Shown piece after piece: positions 47,848 to 56,009 of a DNA stretch of 64,000 nucleotides. A program made the position numbers and the translations under genes. A model generated the notes under the pieces. It made no database searches. It had not been told where the DNA came from and worked only from the letters and a program-made list of their open reading frames with translations. The DNA is from an uncultured Collinsella sp. (GTDB lineage: Bacteria > Actinomycetota > Coriobacteriia > Coriobacteriales > Coriobacteriaceae). Each line of letters opens with the position of its first letter. The stretch's first letter is position 1. The stretch lies in assembly GCA_900548515.1 (NCBI GenBank), contig URKU01000004.1, positions 4,666-68,665 of the forward strand, in the 5' to 3' direction.

Positions 47848-48443
47848 TTACCCAACACCCACGCCATTTCGATCTTCTGGGCCTTCAACGCCACGTCCCG
47901 ATAAGCATCCGGGCATCGGAATGACCTCGTCGCAAGCCGCAAGCATCTCTTCGTCATGAGTGACAACAATTACAATATGGTCTCTCTTAACCTCATGAAG
48001 CAATTTAATTAGCGCGCTCCGGCTCTTCGCATCAAGCGCTGAAGTTGACTCAAGAAACAACATGACGTCCGGCGATTTCAACATCTGCCGCACAATTGCG
48101 ATGTTCTGCTTCTCCCCGCCGGACACCCCTCCTTTCTTGCTGCCAAACATCGCTGCCGCCCCGTTCTCCGCAGCGGCAATCATTTTGTCTACCCCAATAT
48201 GGCAAGCATCCGATTCAGTTTGTCGGCCTCGAAATCATCAGAAAGCAGCGTAAGATTATCGAGGATCGTCCCCCCAACAATAGGGGGCTCTTGCTCCGTA
48301 ATGCCAACTCGGCACCGCCGCAATGCGTATCGGTCGATGCGACGCTGTGATACCCCGTTGTAGAGGACGGCCCCTTCCGTGTTATCTGGATATAGACCCA
48401 ATATCACTGACAGCAGCGAGCTCTTCCCCGAGCCATTTCTTCT
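47848..48443 (-). pseudogene. ABC transporter ATPase remnant, truncated and frameshifted
   Basis: The sequence opens inside Walker A (NGSGKSSLLSVILGLYPD), continues to NRMLAILG then hits TAG near 48189. One base shift away the frame resumes as GVDKMIAAAENGAAAMFG, with signature GGVSGGEKQ, a damaged Walker B (MLFLESTSALD, L in place of the usual D) and H-loop VVTHDEEML. The membrane domain and the Walker A start are missing. It lies 90 bases downstream of the intact exporter and was probably the C-terminal half of a second one. Confidence 0.8.
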
Positions 48444-48532
48444 TGCTTACTGTTTTTCTTATATTGTAACGATTTTCGATAAGAGGAAAGATTACTCCAT
48501 GACGCGCAAGCCCGAACTCTAAGCGTTTCCCA

Positions 48533-50137
48533 TCAGCATTGCCCATTTTTCGGATCGAAATCCAAATCCAGCTTCCTATCGCATGCTGAAATCAAATCCT
48601 GATCATGGCTTACAACAAGAATTAGCTGATCGAAGGGATTTCGATGAATATACTCCGTGAACTCCCGACGGCTTTCTTCATCTAAATCGTTCGTTGGTTC
48701 ATCGAACACAAGCACTTCCGGCTGCCTGCGAAGTGCTGCGAATATCCTTAGCTTTCGATACTCTCCACCAGAAAGGTCTCTACAATTCTTGCCTTTTAAC
48801 GATTCGACGGTTCGATAGAAACTCGGCACAAGCTCTCGGAGGTTTTCGCTCGATCCCCGAATCGACGTCCTCTCAAGGTAATTCTCCACCGTTTCGTTCG
48901 GAATAAAGAGCTTTTGCGGGCACACCGCAAACAGGTCCCGTCGGATCGTCTCCATATCGAGCTCTTCATATGGCACCGACCCCAAAGCCCGATGTCCCCC
49001 AGCAGAATATAGTCCAAGGAGCACCTTCAGAAACGTGCTTTTTCCGCATCCGTTCGGCCCGGTAATGGCATAGGTTTTTCCTTCCTCCACCTCCACGGAG
49101 AGGTCGCGGTATAAGTAGGGCTTTCCCGCGTATCGGTACGCGATGTTGGACAACGATATGCTCTCCACGTGCCCAACCGTGAGGGTGCCGCGGTCCTCGG
49201 CGTCCTCCGTCAGAGCCCCCAATCGGTCGAACGAGGCCCTTGCGTCCTGATACGATTTGAAATAATTCAAAAAATACTTGAAGCATCCGAACGCCATCGA
49301 GTAATACGAGTTCACCATTGTGAACTCGCCTAAGCTCATTCTTCCGCTCAATATTTCCATCCCGGAGATCACGAGCAGTGCCCCCCGAAACACAGACGAG
49401 ATCAGGCCGTCGCTTGATGTGGCCAGATTCGAGACCCTACTTGCTTTCATGTAAATCGGGTAGTACCCCTCGAATACCCCTTTGAGCGTCCGAGCGCTCT
49501 GGTTATATGCGCCATCGCACTTAATGTCAAACAACTGCGACAGCTCGCCGCTCACGGACGCGAAAAGCTTACTCAAACCCTCCTTGTTCGCAAGCGAACT
49601 GTTGTACAACGGCTTTTTCAACGCCCTGAATAAAATGAAGTACGCAACAAGCGAACATGCACTTAACACCAGGAACACCGGATTAATCGAAAACAGGATG
49701 ATGCATATCAACACAACCAGAACGATGTTAAGCCCGATCGTCAGGAAGTTGTTCACGACAAACGATGACACCGCATTCGAATCCGCATACACCCTCTGCG
49801 TTGTATAGGATGGATCCGCCTGCTCCCCCTTTTCCAGGGGCCCCCGTTCAAACGACTCACACGTGGTCCCCATCAGTCTCGTCGTCATCTCCAAGATGAC
49901 GCGCGATACGTTCACACCCATCGCATACGACATGAAGGAGGCCGATATCCCTATGCCCGCAACAAAGGCCGCAAACCACACGACGCGAGATGGATCCCTA
50001 TTCGTCACGAGAAAGTCTACAAACCCACCGTTTAAGGCGGGCATGACGCACGAGAGAGCAAAATTCACCAGCATGAGAATCACGAAAAGCCGTGACCCTT
50101 TACACCGAAACAACTCGTGAACCGTCTTCTTAAACAT
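48533..50137 (-). CDS. ABC exporter, fused membrane and ATPase domains
   Basis: A 534-residue half-transporter. The N-terminal half has about six hydrophobic helices in the MsbA/LanT-like order, without a peptidase C39 domain. The ATPase has Walker A GPNGCGKSTFLKVLLG, signature LSGGEYRKLRI, Walker B VLVFDEPTNDLDE and H-loop VVSHDQDL. ATG 50137 has GGGAG upstream. Its place between two peptide-modification operons suggests it exports one or both products or confers immunity; the substrate is inferred only from context. The base composition is AT-richer than the backbone. Confidence 0.88.
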   Translation of the reverse strand: MFKKTVHELFRCKGSRLFVILMLVNFALSCVMPALNGGFVDFLVTNRDPSRVVWFAAFVAGIGISASFMSYAMGVNVSRVILEMTTRLMGTTCESFERGPLEKGEQADPSYTTQRVYADSNAVSSFVVNNFLTIGLNIVLVVLICIILFSINPVFLVLSACSLVAYFILFRALKKPLYNSSLANKEGLSKLFASVSGELSQLFDIKCDGAYNQSARTLKGVFEGYYPIYMKASRVSNLATSSDGLISSVFRGALLVISGMEILSGRMSLGEFTMVNSYYSMAFGCFKYFLNYFKSYQDARASFDRLGALTEDAEDRGTLTVGHVESISLSNIAYRYAGKPYLYRDLSVEVEEGKTYAITGPNGCGKSTFLKVLLGLYSAGGHRALGSVPYEELDMETIRRDLFAVCPQKLFIPNETVENYLERTSIRGSSENLRELVPSFYRTVESLKGKNCRDLSGGEYRKLRIFAALRRQPEVLVFDEPTNDLDEESRREFTEYIHRNPFDQLILVVSHDQDLISACDRKLDLDFDPKNGQC

Positions 50138-50233
50138 GCCAGCTCCCATCAAGCGGCCTTTTATCCAAAACTGAATTTGCTCGCCGCTTAATCGCTCCCA
50201 TATATCCCTTGTTGTTAATCCTTGCTCAAGACA

Positions 50234-50587
50234 TTATCTCGGGTTGCGGTGCCCAGGATTCCATTTCACCTTTATATACATACGAATAAGCCCCCTATTT
50301 GCATAGGCAAGCGCGGCGATTATAACAGCAGCCACCATCAGACCGAGAATAGCCCTTTTGTCCGGAAAAAGGGACGAGAGAAAAAGGCATATTGCGGAGA
50401 AAACTATAGACGCCCCCACCACTCGGTTTGCGCCTAGAGACTCGGCCGTCCGCTTTGCCTCCTCTAAACGCTCTCCCGATAGCAATGACATTCCGGCAAG
50501 CAATCCCGTGAGCTTGCCTCGATATATCATTATTCCGAACAACAGCAGCAGGCATGACCCCACCATTGAAACCACAACGTCCGACAT
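50234..50587 (-). CDS. Small membrane protein, DUF3784-like
   Basis: A 117-residue protein with three hydrophobic segments: VVVSMVGSCLLLLFGIMIY, VVGASIVFSAICLFLSSLF and ILGLMVAAVIIAALAYA, with a basic C-terminal tail. The loop LTGLLAGMSLLSGERLEEAK resembles the DUF3784 family. ATG 50587 is preferred (GGAG eight bases before). It is divergent from the PqqD-like gene and 96 bases upstream of the ABC exporter in the same direction, so a role in export or self-protection is plausible but unproven. Confidence 0.65.
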   Translation of the reverse strand: MSDVVVSMVGSCLLLLFGIMIYRGKLTGLLAGMSLLSGERLEEAKRTAESLGANRVVGASIVFSAICLFLSSLFPDKRAILGLMVAAVIIAALAYANRGLIRMYIKVKWNPGHRNPR

Positions 50588-50660
50588 CGCCATCACTCCA
50601 GTCCACTCCTTCAATACCAGCCCTATCGACAAACATCAAAACTTTTTTTAACCTAATATT

Positions 50661-50722
50661 GTATATCGATATAAATATATTCTTTTATATATCGTTTCGA
50701 TTTGTGATATTTTATCGAACGA
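50661..50722. promoter_or_regulatory. AT-rich divergent promoter region with palindromes
   Basis: TATATCGATATA (50662-50673 area) is a perfect palindrome. TCGTTTCGAT (50692-50701) faces ATCGAACGA (50714-50722), a near-perfect inverted repeat about 40 bases before the PqqD-like gene. These are candidate operators for operon A and perhaps the divergent DUF3784-like gene. Confidence 0.4.
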
Positions 50723-50763
50723 GTTGCTATTCGAGGAAGATAGGCCACAACCAAAGGAGATCA

Positions 50764-51657
50764 ATGGAATCCGTGAATGTTTGGAGCGCGCAAATCTCAT
50801 CATTGCCTGGAGTCATCCCTATCCCCCTCGACCCAAGCTACCTTCGCAGTGAACCAAATAACCGCCTGAGCGTCCTAAGCTCAGATGGGAAACAAATCTA
50901 TACGATCCTCAACAGGGTCGCTAAAGAGATTCTTGACTTATGCGACGGCACCTGCGATTTGCCCAAAATTCTCCGTCTGTTCCAAGAAAAATACCCAGAT
51001 CAACCGCGCGAGACGCTAGCGCATGACCTGGCCCAAACCCTGCATAGCCTGACCGTAAACTGTCTTATCGTTTGGAAGAAAGAAGGGAGATATATGAACG
51101 ACCCTTTCGGCTCCGATTACCTAACATCGGTGAATCCCGACGAGCTGCTTATTCTCGCGGACGCGAGCAGGTTTGCTGAAATCGAAGAGGCGGCTGCAAA
51201 ATCCCTCTCTGCAAAACAGTCCAAAAATGGCAATAGGATCTATTTCTCTGAGTTCGACGTTGAGCCCGAATTGGAGAACTTTCTGGTTCTTCGCCAAAGG
51301 CTCTTTTCCTTTACCCATGATTATTTTCTACTCACGAGCCAGTCCGGAGAAATTAATGGATTGATAATATGCGAGCCGGCCACTAATCCCGCCGGCCGCA
51401 GCGTCATCATCAAATTTATCTCATGCAGCTCCACGCTGCTTGCCGGTGTGCTCGACCGCCTTGCGGAATACTACGGATCTTCCGCTCCCAAAGCCTACCG
51501 CGCGCTCAGAATTGACGCGCCTGATTCCACCCCAATCGCCGAACAACTTGACCATTCCGACCAGCGCCTTGGCTTTTCCTTAGTCGGCACCCTGCCCAAT
51601 GAGCTCGACTCGGGCGACGTCAAGCTGTTTGTTCGCCCGCTCGATAAGAAGCAATAA
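50764..51657 (+). CDS. PqqD-domain peptide-modification protein with an acyltransferase-like C-terminal part
   Basis: A 297-residue protein. Residues about 35-105 look like a PqqD/RRE leader-peptide-binding domain (GKQIYTILNRVAKEILDLCDG, then PKILRLFQEKYPDQPR). Residues about 150-290 contain a GNAT-like region (LVLRQRLFSFTHDYFLLTS, INGLIICEPATNPAGRS), weakly recognised. AAGGAG precedes ATG 50764. The TAA stop overlaps the start of the radical SAM gene by one base. PqqD proteins present precursor peptides to radical SAM enzymes, so this is the likely recognition subunit for the 60-residue peptide downstream. Confidence 0.75.
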   Translation: MESVNVWSAQISSLPGVIPIPLDPSYLRSEPNNRLSVLSSDGKQIYTILNRVAKEILDLCDGTCDLPKILRLFQEKYPDQPRETLAHDLAQTLHSLTVNCLIVWKKEGRYMNDPFGSDYLTSVNPDELLILADASRFAEIEEAAAKSLSAKQSKNGNRIYFSEFDVEPELENFLVLRQRLFSFTHDYFLLTSQSGEINGLIICEPATNPAGRSVIIKFISCSSTLLAGVLDRLAEYYGSSAPKAYRALRIDAPDSTPIAEQLDHSDQRLGFSLVGTLPNELDSGDVKLFVRPLDKKQ

Positions 51658-52703
51658 TGAGCATGCCGGCAATAATCGGAGCGCCCCACAGCGTTGCGCT
51701 CGACATTACAAACAAATGCAACCTTCGTTGTCTACACTGCTTCAACAACAGTGGAGAAAACGATGTCGTCGCGAACGAATTATCCGACAACGAAGTCCTC
51801 GAACTCGTCGACTCGATTTGTCAAATGCACCCCTTTAGCTTCTGCTTCTGCGGAGGCGAGACCCTCCTGCGAAAGGATCTTGTCATCGAGTCCTTGCGGC
51901 GGCTCAGCGCATCTGGCGTCAAATGCAACCTCGTGTCAAACGGTCTGCTCGCAAACTCAAATACTTTGCATGAGCTCGAACGCGCCGGTTTAAACGGCAT
52001 ACAGTTTAGCCTCGATGGCCTACGCGATTCTCACGAACATATGCGAGGACTCTCGGGATTATACGACCGGGTGCTCGACGCCATCGATATCACGCTGAAC
52101 GAAACCTCACTGCACCTTTCAATTGCCTTTTGTCCGACATCGTTCAATGTCGACGATTTCAAACCAGTTTGCACGATGCTTCGAGACAAGCTGAAATCGT
52201 CGGGTAGAACTGACCGAATTGACCTTAGAGTTCAGCCGCTCATGCTCCTCGGTAGAGCCCGAAGAAACCGCACGATTCGCCCTTCGAATAATCAATACCG
52301 TCGGCTAGTCAACACGATCAATGACCTTCGATACGATCCGGACTATCGAGGCTATTTCATGCTTGAGTGGGGCGACCCCATCGACCACTTGGTCAGATTC
52401 CCTCAACTGCAAATGCAATTTGACCAAGTGGCCATCCACGCCAATGGCGATATCGTCGCATCCCCCTATATACCTCTCATCATCGGAAACGTTCGCAAAC
52501 ACAGCCTTCAGGAATACTACGATGCCGGAATGGCAACCGTTTGGGATAAGCCCGTTGTTACCGCGTTGGCCAATCGTATGCACTCGATTGACGAGATGGA
52601 AGAGATCTCATCGTTGATTGCAGACATCAATATGGACGGCGACCTCTATATCGACCTGATCGACGATGATCTAGGCGACCTGAGCGTCCTGTCACAATTC
52701 TAA
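51657..52703 (+). CDS. Radical SAM peptide-modifying enzyme (SPASM-like C-terminus without cysteines)
   Basis: A 348-residue radical SAM protein with CNLRCLHC at residues 21-28 binding the [4Fe-4S] cluster and FCGGETLLR for SAM. The C-terminal part IHANGDIVASPYIPLIIGN followed by RKHSLQEYYDAG has the shape of a SPASM domain, but no cysteine occurs in about the last 160 residues, so auxiliary clusters are unlikely. ATG 51657 is coupled to the PqqD-like gene. The predicted substrate is the peptide encoded 13 bases downstream. Reaction type (epimerisation, C-C crosslink, other) cannot be told. Confidence 0.85.
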   Translation: MSMPAIIGAPHSVALDITNKCNLRCLHCFNNSGENDVVANELSDNEVLELVDSICQMHPFSFCFCGGETLLRKDLVIESLRRLSASGVKCNLVSNGLLANSNTLHELERAGLNGIQFSLDGLRDSHEHMRGLSGLYDRVLDAIDITLNETSLHLSIAFCPTSFNVDDFKPVCTMLRDKLKSSGRTDRIDLRVQPLMLLGRARRNRTIRPSNNQYRRLVNTINDLRYDPDYRGYFMLEWGDPIDHLVRFPQLQMQFDQVAIHANGDIVASPYIPLIIGNVRKHSLQEYYDAGMATVWDKPVVTALANRMHSIDEMEEISSLIADINMDGDLYIDLIDDDLGDLSVLSQF

Positions 52704-52715
52704 GGAGATGTTCCC

Positions 52716-52898
52716 ATGTATGAGACCCCAGAAGTAGAGAAGATGGATTCCAAAACCGGCCCCGTTCCCGTTGTGGTCAACTTTGCAGCCGTCGTGGATA
52801 ACGTAGTCGCAGCCGTCTATGATGCCGTCGTTGCGGCCTACGCATTCTGGTACTCGGCAGACAACGACGGCACCGGGACGAGTGCAGCACAGAACTAG
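52716..52898 (+). CDS. Candidate RiPP precursor peptide (operon A)
   Basis: A 60-residue peptide with AAGGAG before ATG 52716. The leader MYETPEVEKM resembles the Y-x-x-P-E-V-E openings of many radical-SAM-modified precursors. The centre is Val/Ala-rich with spaced N and D (VVVNFAAVVDNVVAAVYDAV), then AYAFWYSADND with adjacent F, W and Y, then a Gly/Thr/Ser tail. There is no cysteine, so sactionine or lanthionine chemistry is ruled out. It directly follows PqqD and radical SAM genes. No function has been shown for it. Confidence 0.7.
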   Translation: MYETPEVEKMDSKTGPVPVVVNFAAVVDNVVAAVYDAVVAAYAFWYSADNDGTGTSAAQN

Positions 52899-53475
52899 TC
52901 GCCGGCTCATCGAGCAATCGCCTCGCCTATCACTGCATGCGATTGACTGCGCAGCCCCAGCCAACGCCCAAAGCGCCTTGAAGAGCTGCTTGTAACATTC
53001 GTTCATTCAACAGCGAGATCTCTTCACCATTCTCGGCCGGCCCGACAGATCGACACATCAGTCGGGCCGGCCAGACTTATACAACGCGGCGACTCCGCTC
53101 ACGCCACCCCCCGAAACTCACGCTGTCATCACACGGGCAATCAACAGTGAATCCTGTTATGCGACATGGGCAAACGGCCACGTGCGCGATTAAAACGAAT
53201 TCACTTAACAGACTTCAAGAATGCTTTAGCACCGCAGGATGGCCATACGCGGAGCGCGGCACGCATAAGCCAAAAGCGGCATTAAAAGCCATCCCCTTCC
53301 CTGCTGAATGCGCGTCCTAGCCCATCAACCGGTCGGACCATCGCGAAGATGATCCGTGCTTCCATACTGCAATGCGATATCAAGCATCACGAATAGTCCC
53401 CGCCCAACGGGGTTCTCCCCTCCGCAGGCGTTTCGGAACCCGCCCCCATCCCAAATTCCCACGCAGCGGCCGCGT
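52899..53475. other. Gap after operon A, no gene seen
   Basis: About 580 bases without a credible coding frame on either strand. The only structure is the hairpin at 53035-53072. Sequence from about 53390 onward becomes strongly GC-rich, marking the start of a patch of different composition. Confidence 0.5.
53035..53072 (+). terminator. Strong hairpin after operon A
   Basis: GGCCGGCCCGAC pairs perfectly with GTCGGGCCGGCC around a 14-base loop. The following sequence AGACTTAT has little T-run, so termination is inferred mainly from stem strength and place. Confidence 0.55.
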
Positions 53476-53964
53476 TCACCGCCGCCGCGGGGGCCCTAGC
53501 TCCCCCGCGGCGCGGGCACGGGCGGCGAGGTCGGATGTGAAAGCCGGACCGCAGAGGTATCGAGCGCACGCGGCCAGGGCCTCGAGGGCGCCTGGCGGGT
53601 AGGGAGATCCGAGCATGAGGCAGGACAACGCGCAGGCCCGCAAAAGGTTCACGAGCTCCCCCGCGACGCGGCAGACCCTCGGCTGCCCCTCGTAAAGGAT
53701 GCAGAAGACACGGTCGAGGTCCGACGGTTCGACCAGGCTGTACCGGCAGTCCGCGTACAGTGCGCAGCCCCTCCCGCGCGGGTCGCCGTCCGAGTCCTCA
53801 TCCGGCTCATGATGGCGCACCTCGACCCAAAGGCCCTCCAACACATCGTCGAACCCGAAATCGAGCTCCGCCTGGACGCTCTCGCCGAACGCATCGCCCA
53901 GGGCGAGCTCCGGCACCTTCGTCACACGGCCGTCCAGCCACTCAATCTCTGTCATCGCGCGCAT
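53476..53964 (-). CDS. Hypothetical protein in a GC-rich patch
   Basis: A 162-residue protein from ATG 53964, preceded by GGAAGGGG. It starts MRAMTEIEWLDGRVTKVPEL, has an acidic middle (DEDSDGDPRGRG) and a C-terminal Leu/Ala/Cys-rich helical part. I recognise no family. Composition is far richer in GC than the island around it, which suggests separate ancestry. A shadow frame of high-GC DNA cannot be excluded. Confidence 0.45.
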   Translation of the reverse strand: MRAMTEIEWLDGRVTKVPELALGDAFGESVQAELDFGFDDVLEGLWVEVRHHEPDEDSDGDPRGRGCALYADCRYSLVEPSDLDRVFCILYEGQPRVCRVAGELVNLLRACALSCLMLGSPYPPGALEALAACARYLCGPAFTSDLAARARAAGELGPPRRR

Positions 53965-54458
53965 GGTCCAAGCCCCTTCCGACACGGGATTGTCAGCTCA
54001 ACCCGACCCTTACCCATACGGACGAACATAACTCGCCAGGGGAAGCCCCTGAAGGCCGTGCGCCACAACATGAGGCCGAATCCGCCCCCGGCTGGACAGG
54101 CCAACAACGAAGGAGCACACGGAACCGGCGCGGCGTTACAACCGTCCCGGCAAGCGTGTCACTTGGCCAAGTCATGATGCCGACAAACCCGGAAATGCTC
54201 CAACGGAGCGCCGAACGAGGGTAACAATATAAAGCCGTGCAACACGCGTTGGACGACCAGAACAACCCAAACAAAGGCCTGCCGGTCCCACCTTCAAGCC
54301 CAATAGCAAAATGTGCATCAGCGGATTTGCAGCGATACAAGTCTCAACCATCACACCGCAGCGCGCCTAGTCCCACTCATCCTACTGCAAATGTCCCAGA
54401 ACGAGAAAACGACCAGCTTAACATGCCACCCTTTATATCCGCACGCGCGTAATTCAAC
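53965..54458. other. Gap with no recognised gene
   Basis: About 490 bases between the hypothetical gene and the DUF1648 gene. Composition falls from GC-rich to AT-rich across it. Open frames exist on both strands but none has a ribosome site with family-like sequence. Confidence 0.45.
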
Positions 54459-55085
54459 TCATAAGGACCGGCTATCCCTTACCTGTGACACAATCTCAAA
54501 CGCACAGAACAGAATCATCAGTCCAATCATCGCATATGAGGCAGCCGGACCTTCAAGCACTATTCCACAAAGAACAATCTCCGCGCCGCCAATAAGAACT
54601 GTTATCAGGCGCTCTGCCTTTTTGCTCTCGCCGCTCGCATAAAAAGGCGGCAAAGCGCACAAGATCACATATAGACCGGGAAGGGAATACAGGATCGATA
54701 GTCCAAGCCCCCCATCAACCGCAGTGTTTTGCGTAAGAATCAACTGAACCCAAACGGCAATTATCACTGAGCAGGTTGTCGATAAAAGAAGACTAGAAAT
54801 ATAGCACGCAACAAAGTCCCGTCGCATTCGAACAGAGAAATCCGCGAACTCTCTTCGCCGCGTGGAAACAATAAGGTACACAGAAATTGCAATAGAACCA
54901 ATCAGAGAAAACAGCGGAACAACCAGCAATTCAAGCTTATTACCCCATCGATCAACCACACCCCCACTCCAATGAGCGGGAATTGTATCAGGGAGGACTG
55001 ACCAAGCCGCCCATAGAATCAGAAATGGAAGAATAGAGAGGATGAAAGATGATAACACTGCAGTAATTTTTTTTGAGGCTCTCAT
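54459..55085 (-). CDS. DUF1648-domain membrane protein (SdpI-like)
   Basis: A 208-residue membrane protein with six or so hydrophobic segments. The N-terminal motif VLPDTIPAHWSGGVVDRWGN matches DUF1648, found in SdpI, which protects Bacillus against its own SdpC toxin. ATG 55085 has AAGGAG 11 bases upstream. It is divergent from operon B across a 198-base AT-rich region. By analogy it may give self-immunity to a peptide made by the island; this is inference. Confidence 0.72.
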   Translation of the reverse strand: MRASKKITAVLSSFILSILPFLILWAAWSVLPDTIPAHWSGGVVDRWGNKLELLVVPLFSLIGSIAISVYLIVSTRRREFADFSVRMRRDFVACYISSLLLSTTCSVIIAVWVQLILTQNTAVDGGLGLSILYSLPGLYVILCALPPFYASGESKKAERLITVLIGGAEIVLCGIVLEGPAASYAMIGLMILFCAFEIVSQVRDSRSL

Positions 55086-55144
55086 CGATTCCGCGTCTCC
55101 TTGCGCACCCACATTCCACTCCGCCTTAAATCAAGTATAAATAA

Positions 55145-55191
55145 AAACTTGAATGCAAGTTTGTTTTGATTAGTATGGAAACTATATCCAT
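55145..55191. promoter_or_regulatory. Two palindromes in the divergent DUF1648/operon B promoter region
   Basis: AAACTTG (55145-55151) faces CAAGTTT (55156-55162), perfect with a four-base gap. ATGGA (55175-55179) faces TCCAT (55187-55191). AT-rich DNA with TATAAAT near 55136 surrounds them. They are candidate operators controlling both directions. Confidence 0.4.
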
Positions 55192-55283
55192 TTAGTTCTA
55201 ATTTGTTCGTAGTATCAAATCGATACCGACACTAGCATGACGTAGTCTTTCAAGACAGCTATTCAACATTGGAGGTCACCGCT

Positions 55284-56009
55284 ATGGACAATGTGAACCA
55301 CCTAAACGAACTCTCAATACAGTCCCAGCTTAGCATCCTTGAAAAACTGGTCGCGGACGCGGAACAATCTACCGACGCAAGACGCGATTTCGAAGCTCAG
55401 CCTCGTGCCGTATTCCAGAAATATGGAATTACAGACCTCCAAATCAAAGCGGGAAATCGAAAAGTCTCTCTGTACGAACTGGTGGAGTCAACCGAAAAGG
55501 AGGCGCGTGTCCCCGTTGCACGCGCAGTATATCGTCGTATCCAACTTGCATATTATGACGAGGACAACGAAGCTGAGCCGCAAACGATACCTCTCGTAAA
55601 CGTTGTACTTAATGCAAACGCAGTAACGAACGCAAACATCATTCTGAACGCAAACGGAATGGCAAACGCAAACGCGAATGCTCAAAACAACGCCAACCTT
55701 AAGTACGACGTCAACACAATGGGCTATGGATCAGCTATTTTTATGAACAAACCTGATGTTGTTGAACTATCGGAATCGTACAAACAAACTTCTGTTTTCA
55801 GGAAATTTGATCAAGAGGGCTTGAGTGCAGCGAGGCAAGCAGCCATGCTTAAAACAGCAATCAAGAATTCCAGCTCCAATACCATCAACCCCGAAGGGGC
55901 TTCCAATGGGGTCGCCCGCGGGTATTATCGCTCCGTCGAATTCGAAGTTACTTACTCCGAGAACGAAGGCACCTTGGTAATCACCGACGCCCGTTTGCTC
56001 GCGGCATGA
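55284..56009 (+). CDS. Asparagine-hexad protein, candidate proteusin-like RiPP precursor (operon B)
   Basis: A 241-residue protein from ATG 55284, seven bases after GGAGGT. Residues 1-105 look like a leader: helical, with DARRDFEAQPRAVFQKYGI, similar to nitrile-hydratase-like/Nif11-type leaders. Residues 106-138 contain 13 Asn: LNANAV, TNANII, LNANGM, then ANANAN, so Asn falls at 110, 116, 122, 128 and also 112, 118, 124, 130 and 136. Polytheonamide-type cores show the same NX5N spacing. Unlike those, about 100 residues follow the array (from NLKYDVN). The stop overlaps the radical SAM start as ATGA. A structural beta-helix protein is the main alternative. Confidence 0.7.
   Translation: MDNVNHLNELSIQSQLSILEKLVADAEQSTDARRDFEAQPRAVFQKYGITDLQIKAGNRKVSLYELVESTEKEARVPVARAVYRRIQLAYYDEDNEAEPQTIPLVNVVLNANAVTNANIILNANGMANANANAQNNANLKYDVNTMGYGSAIFMNKPDVVELSESYKQTSVFRKFDQEGLSAARQAAMLKTAIKNSSSNTINPEGASNGVARGYYRSVEFEVTYSENEGTLVITDARLLAA

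Noticed and set aside
47560..47850. Possible small gene left of the ABC remnant
   Set aside because: Plus-strand frames here are Pro/Arg/Ser-rich without a start signal, and the terminator at 47734-47770 lies inside them.
53809..54340. Overlapping frames on both strands near the GC-rich patch
   Set aside because: No ribosome site or recognisable domain; several mutually overlapping frames are expected by chance at high GC.
55599..55700. NAN array as a DNA tandem repeat artefact
   Set aside because: Asn codons alternate AAT and AAC and flanking codons vary, so the protein periodicity is kept without exact DNA repeats. This favours selection at protein level over slippage.
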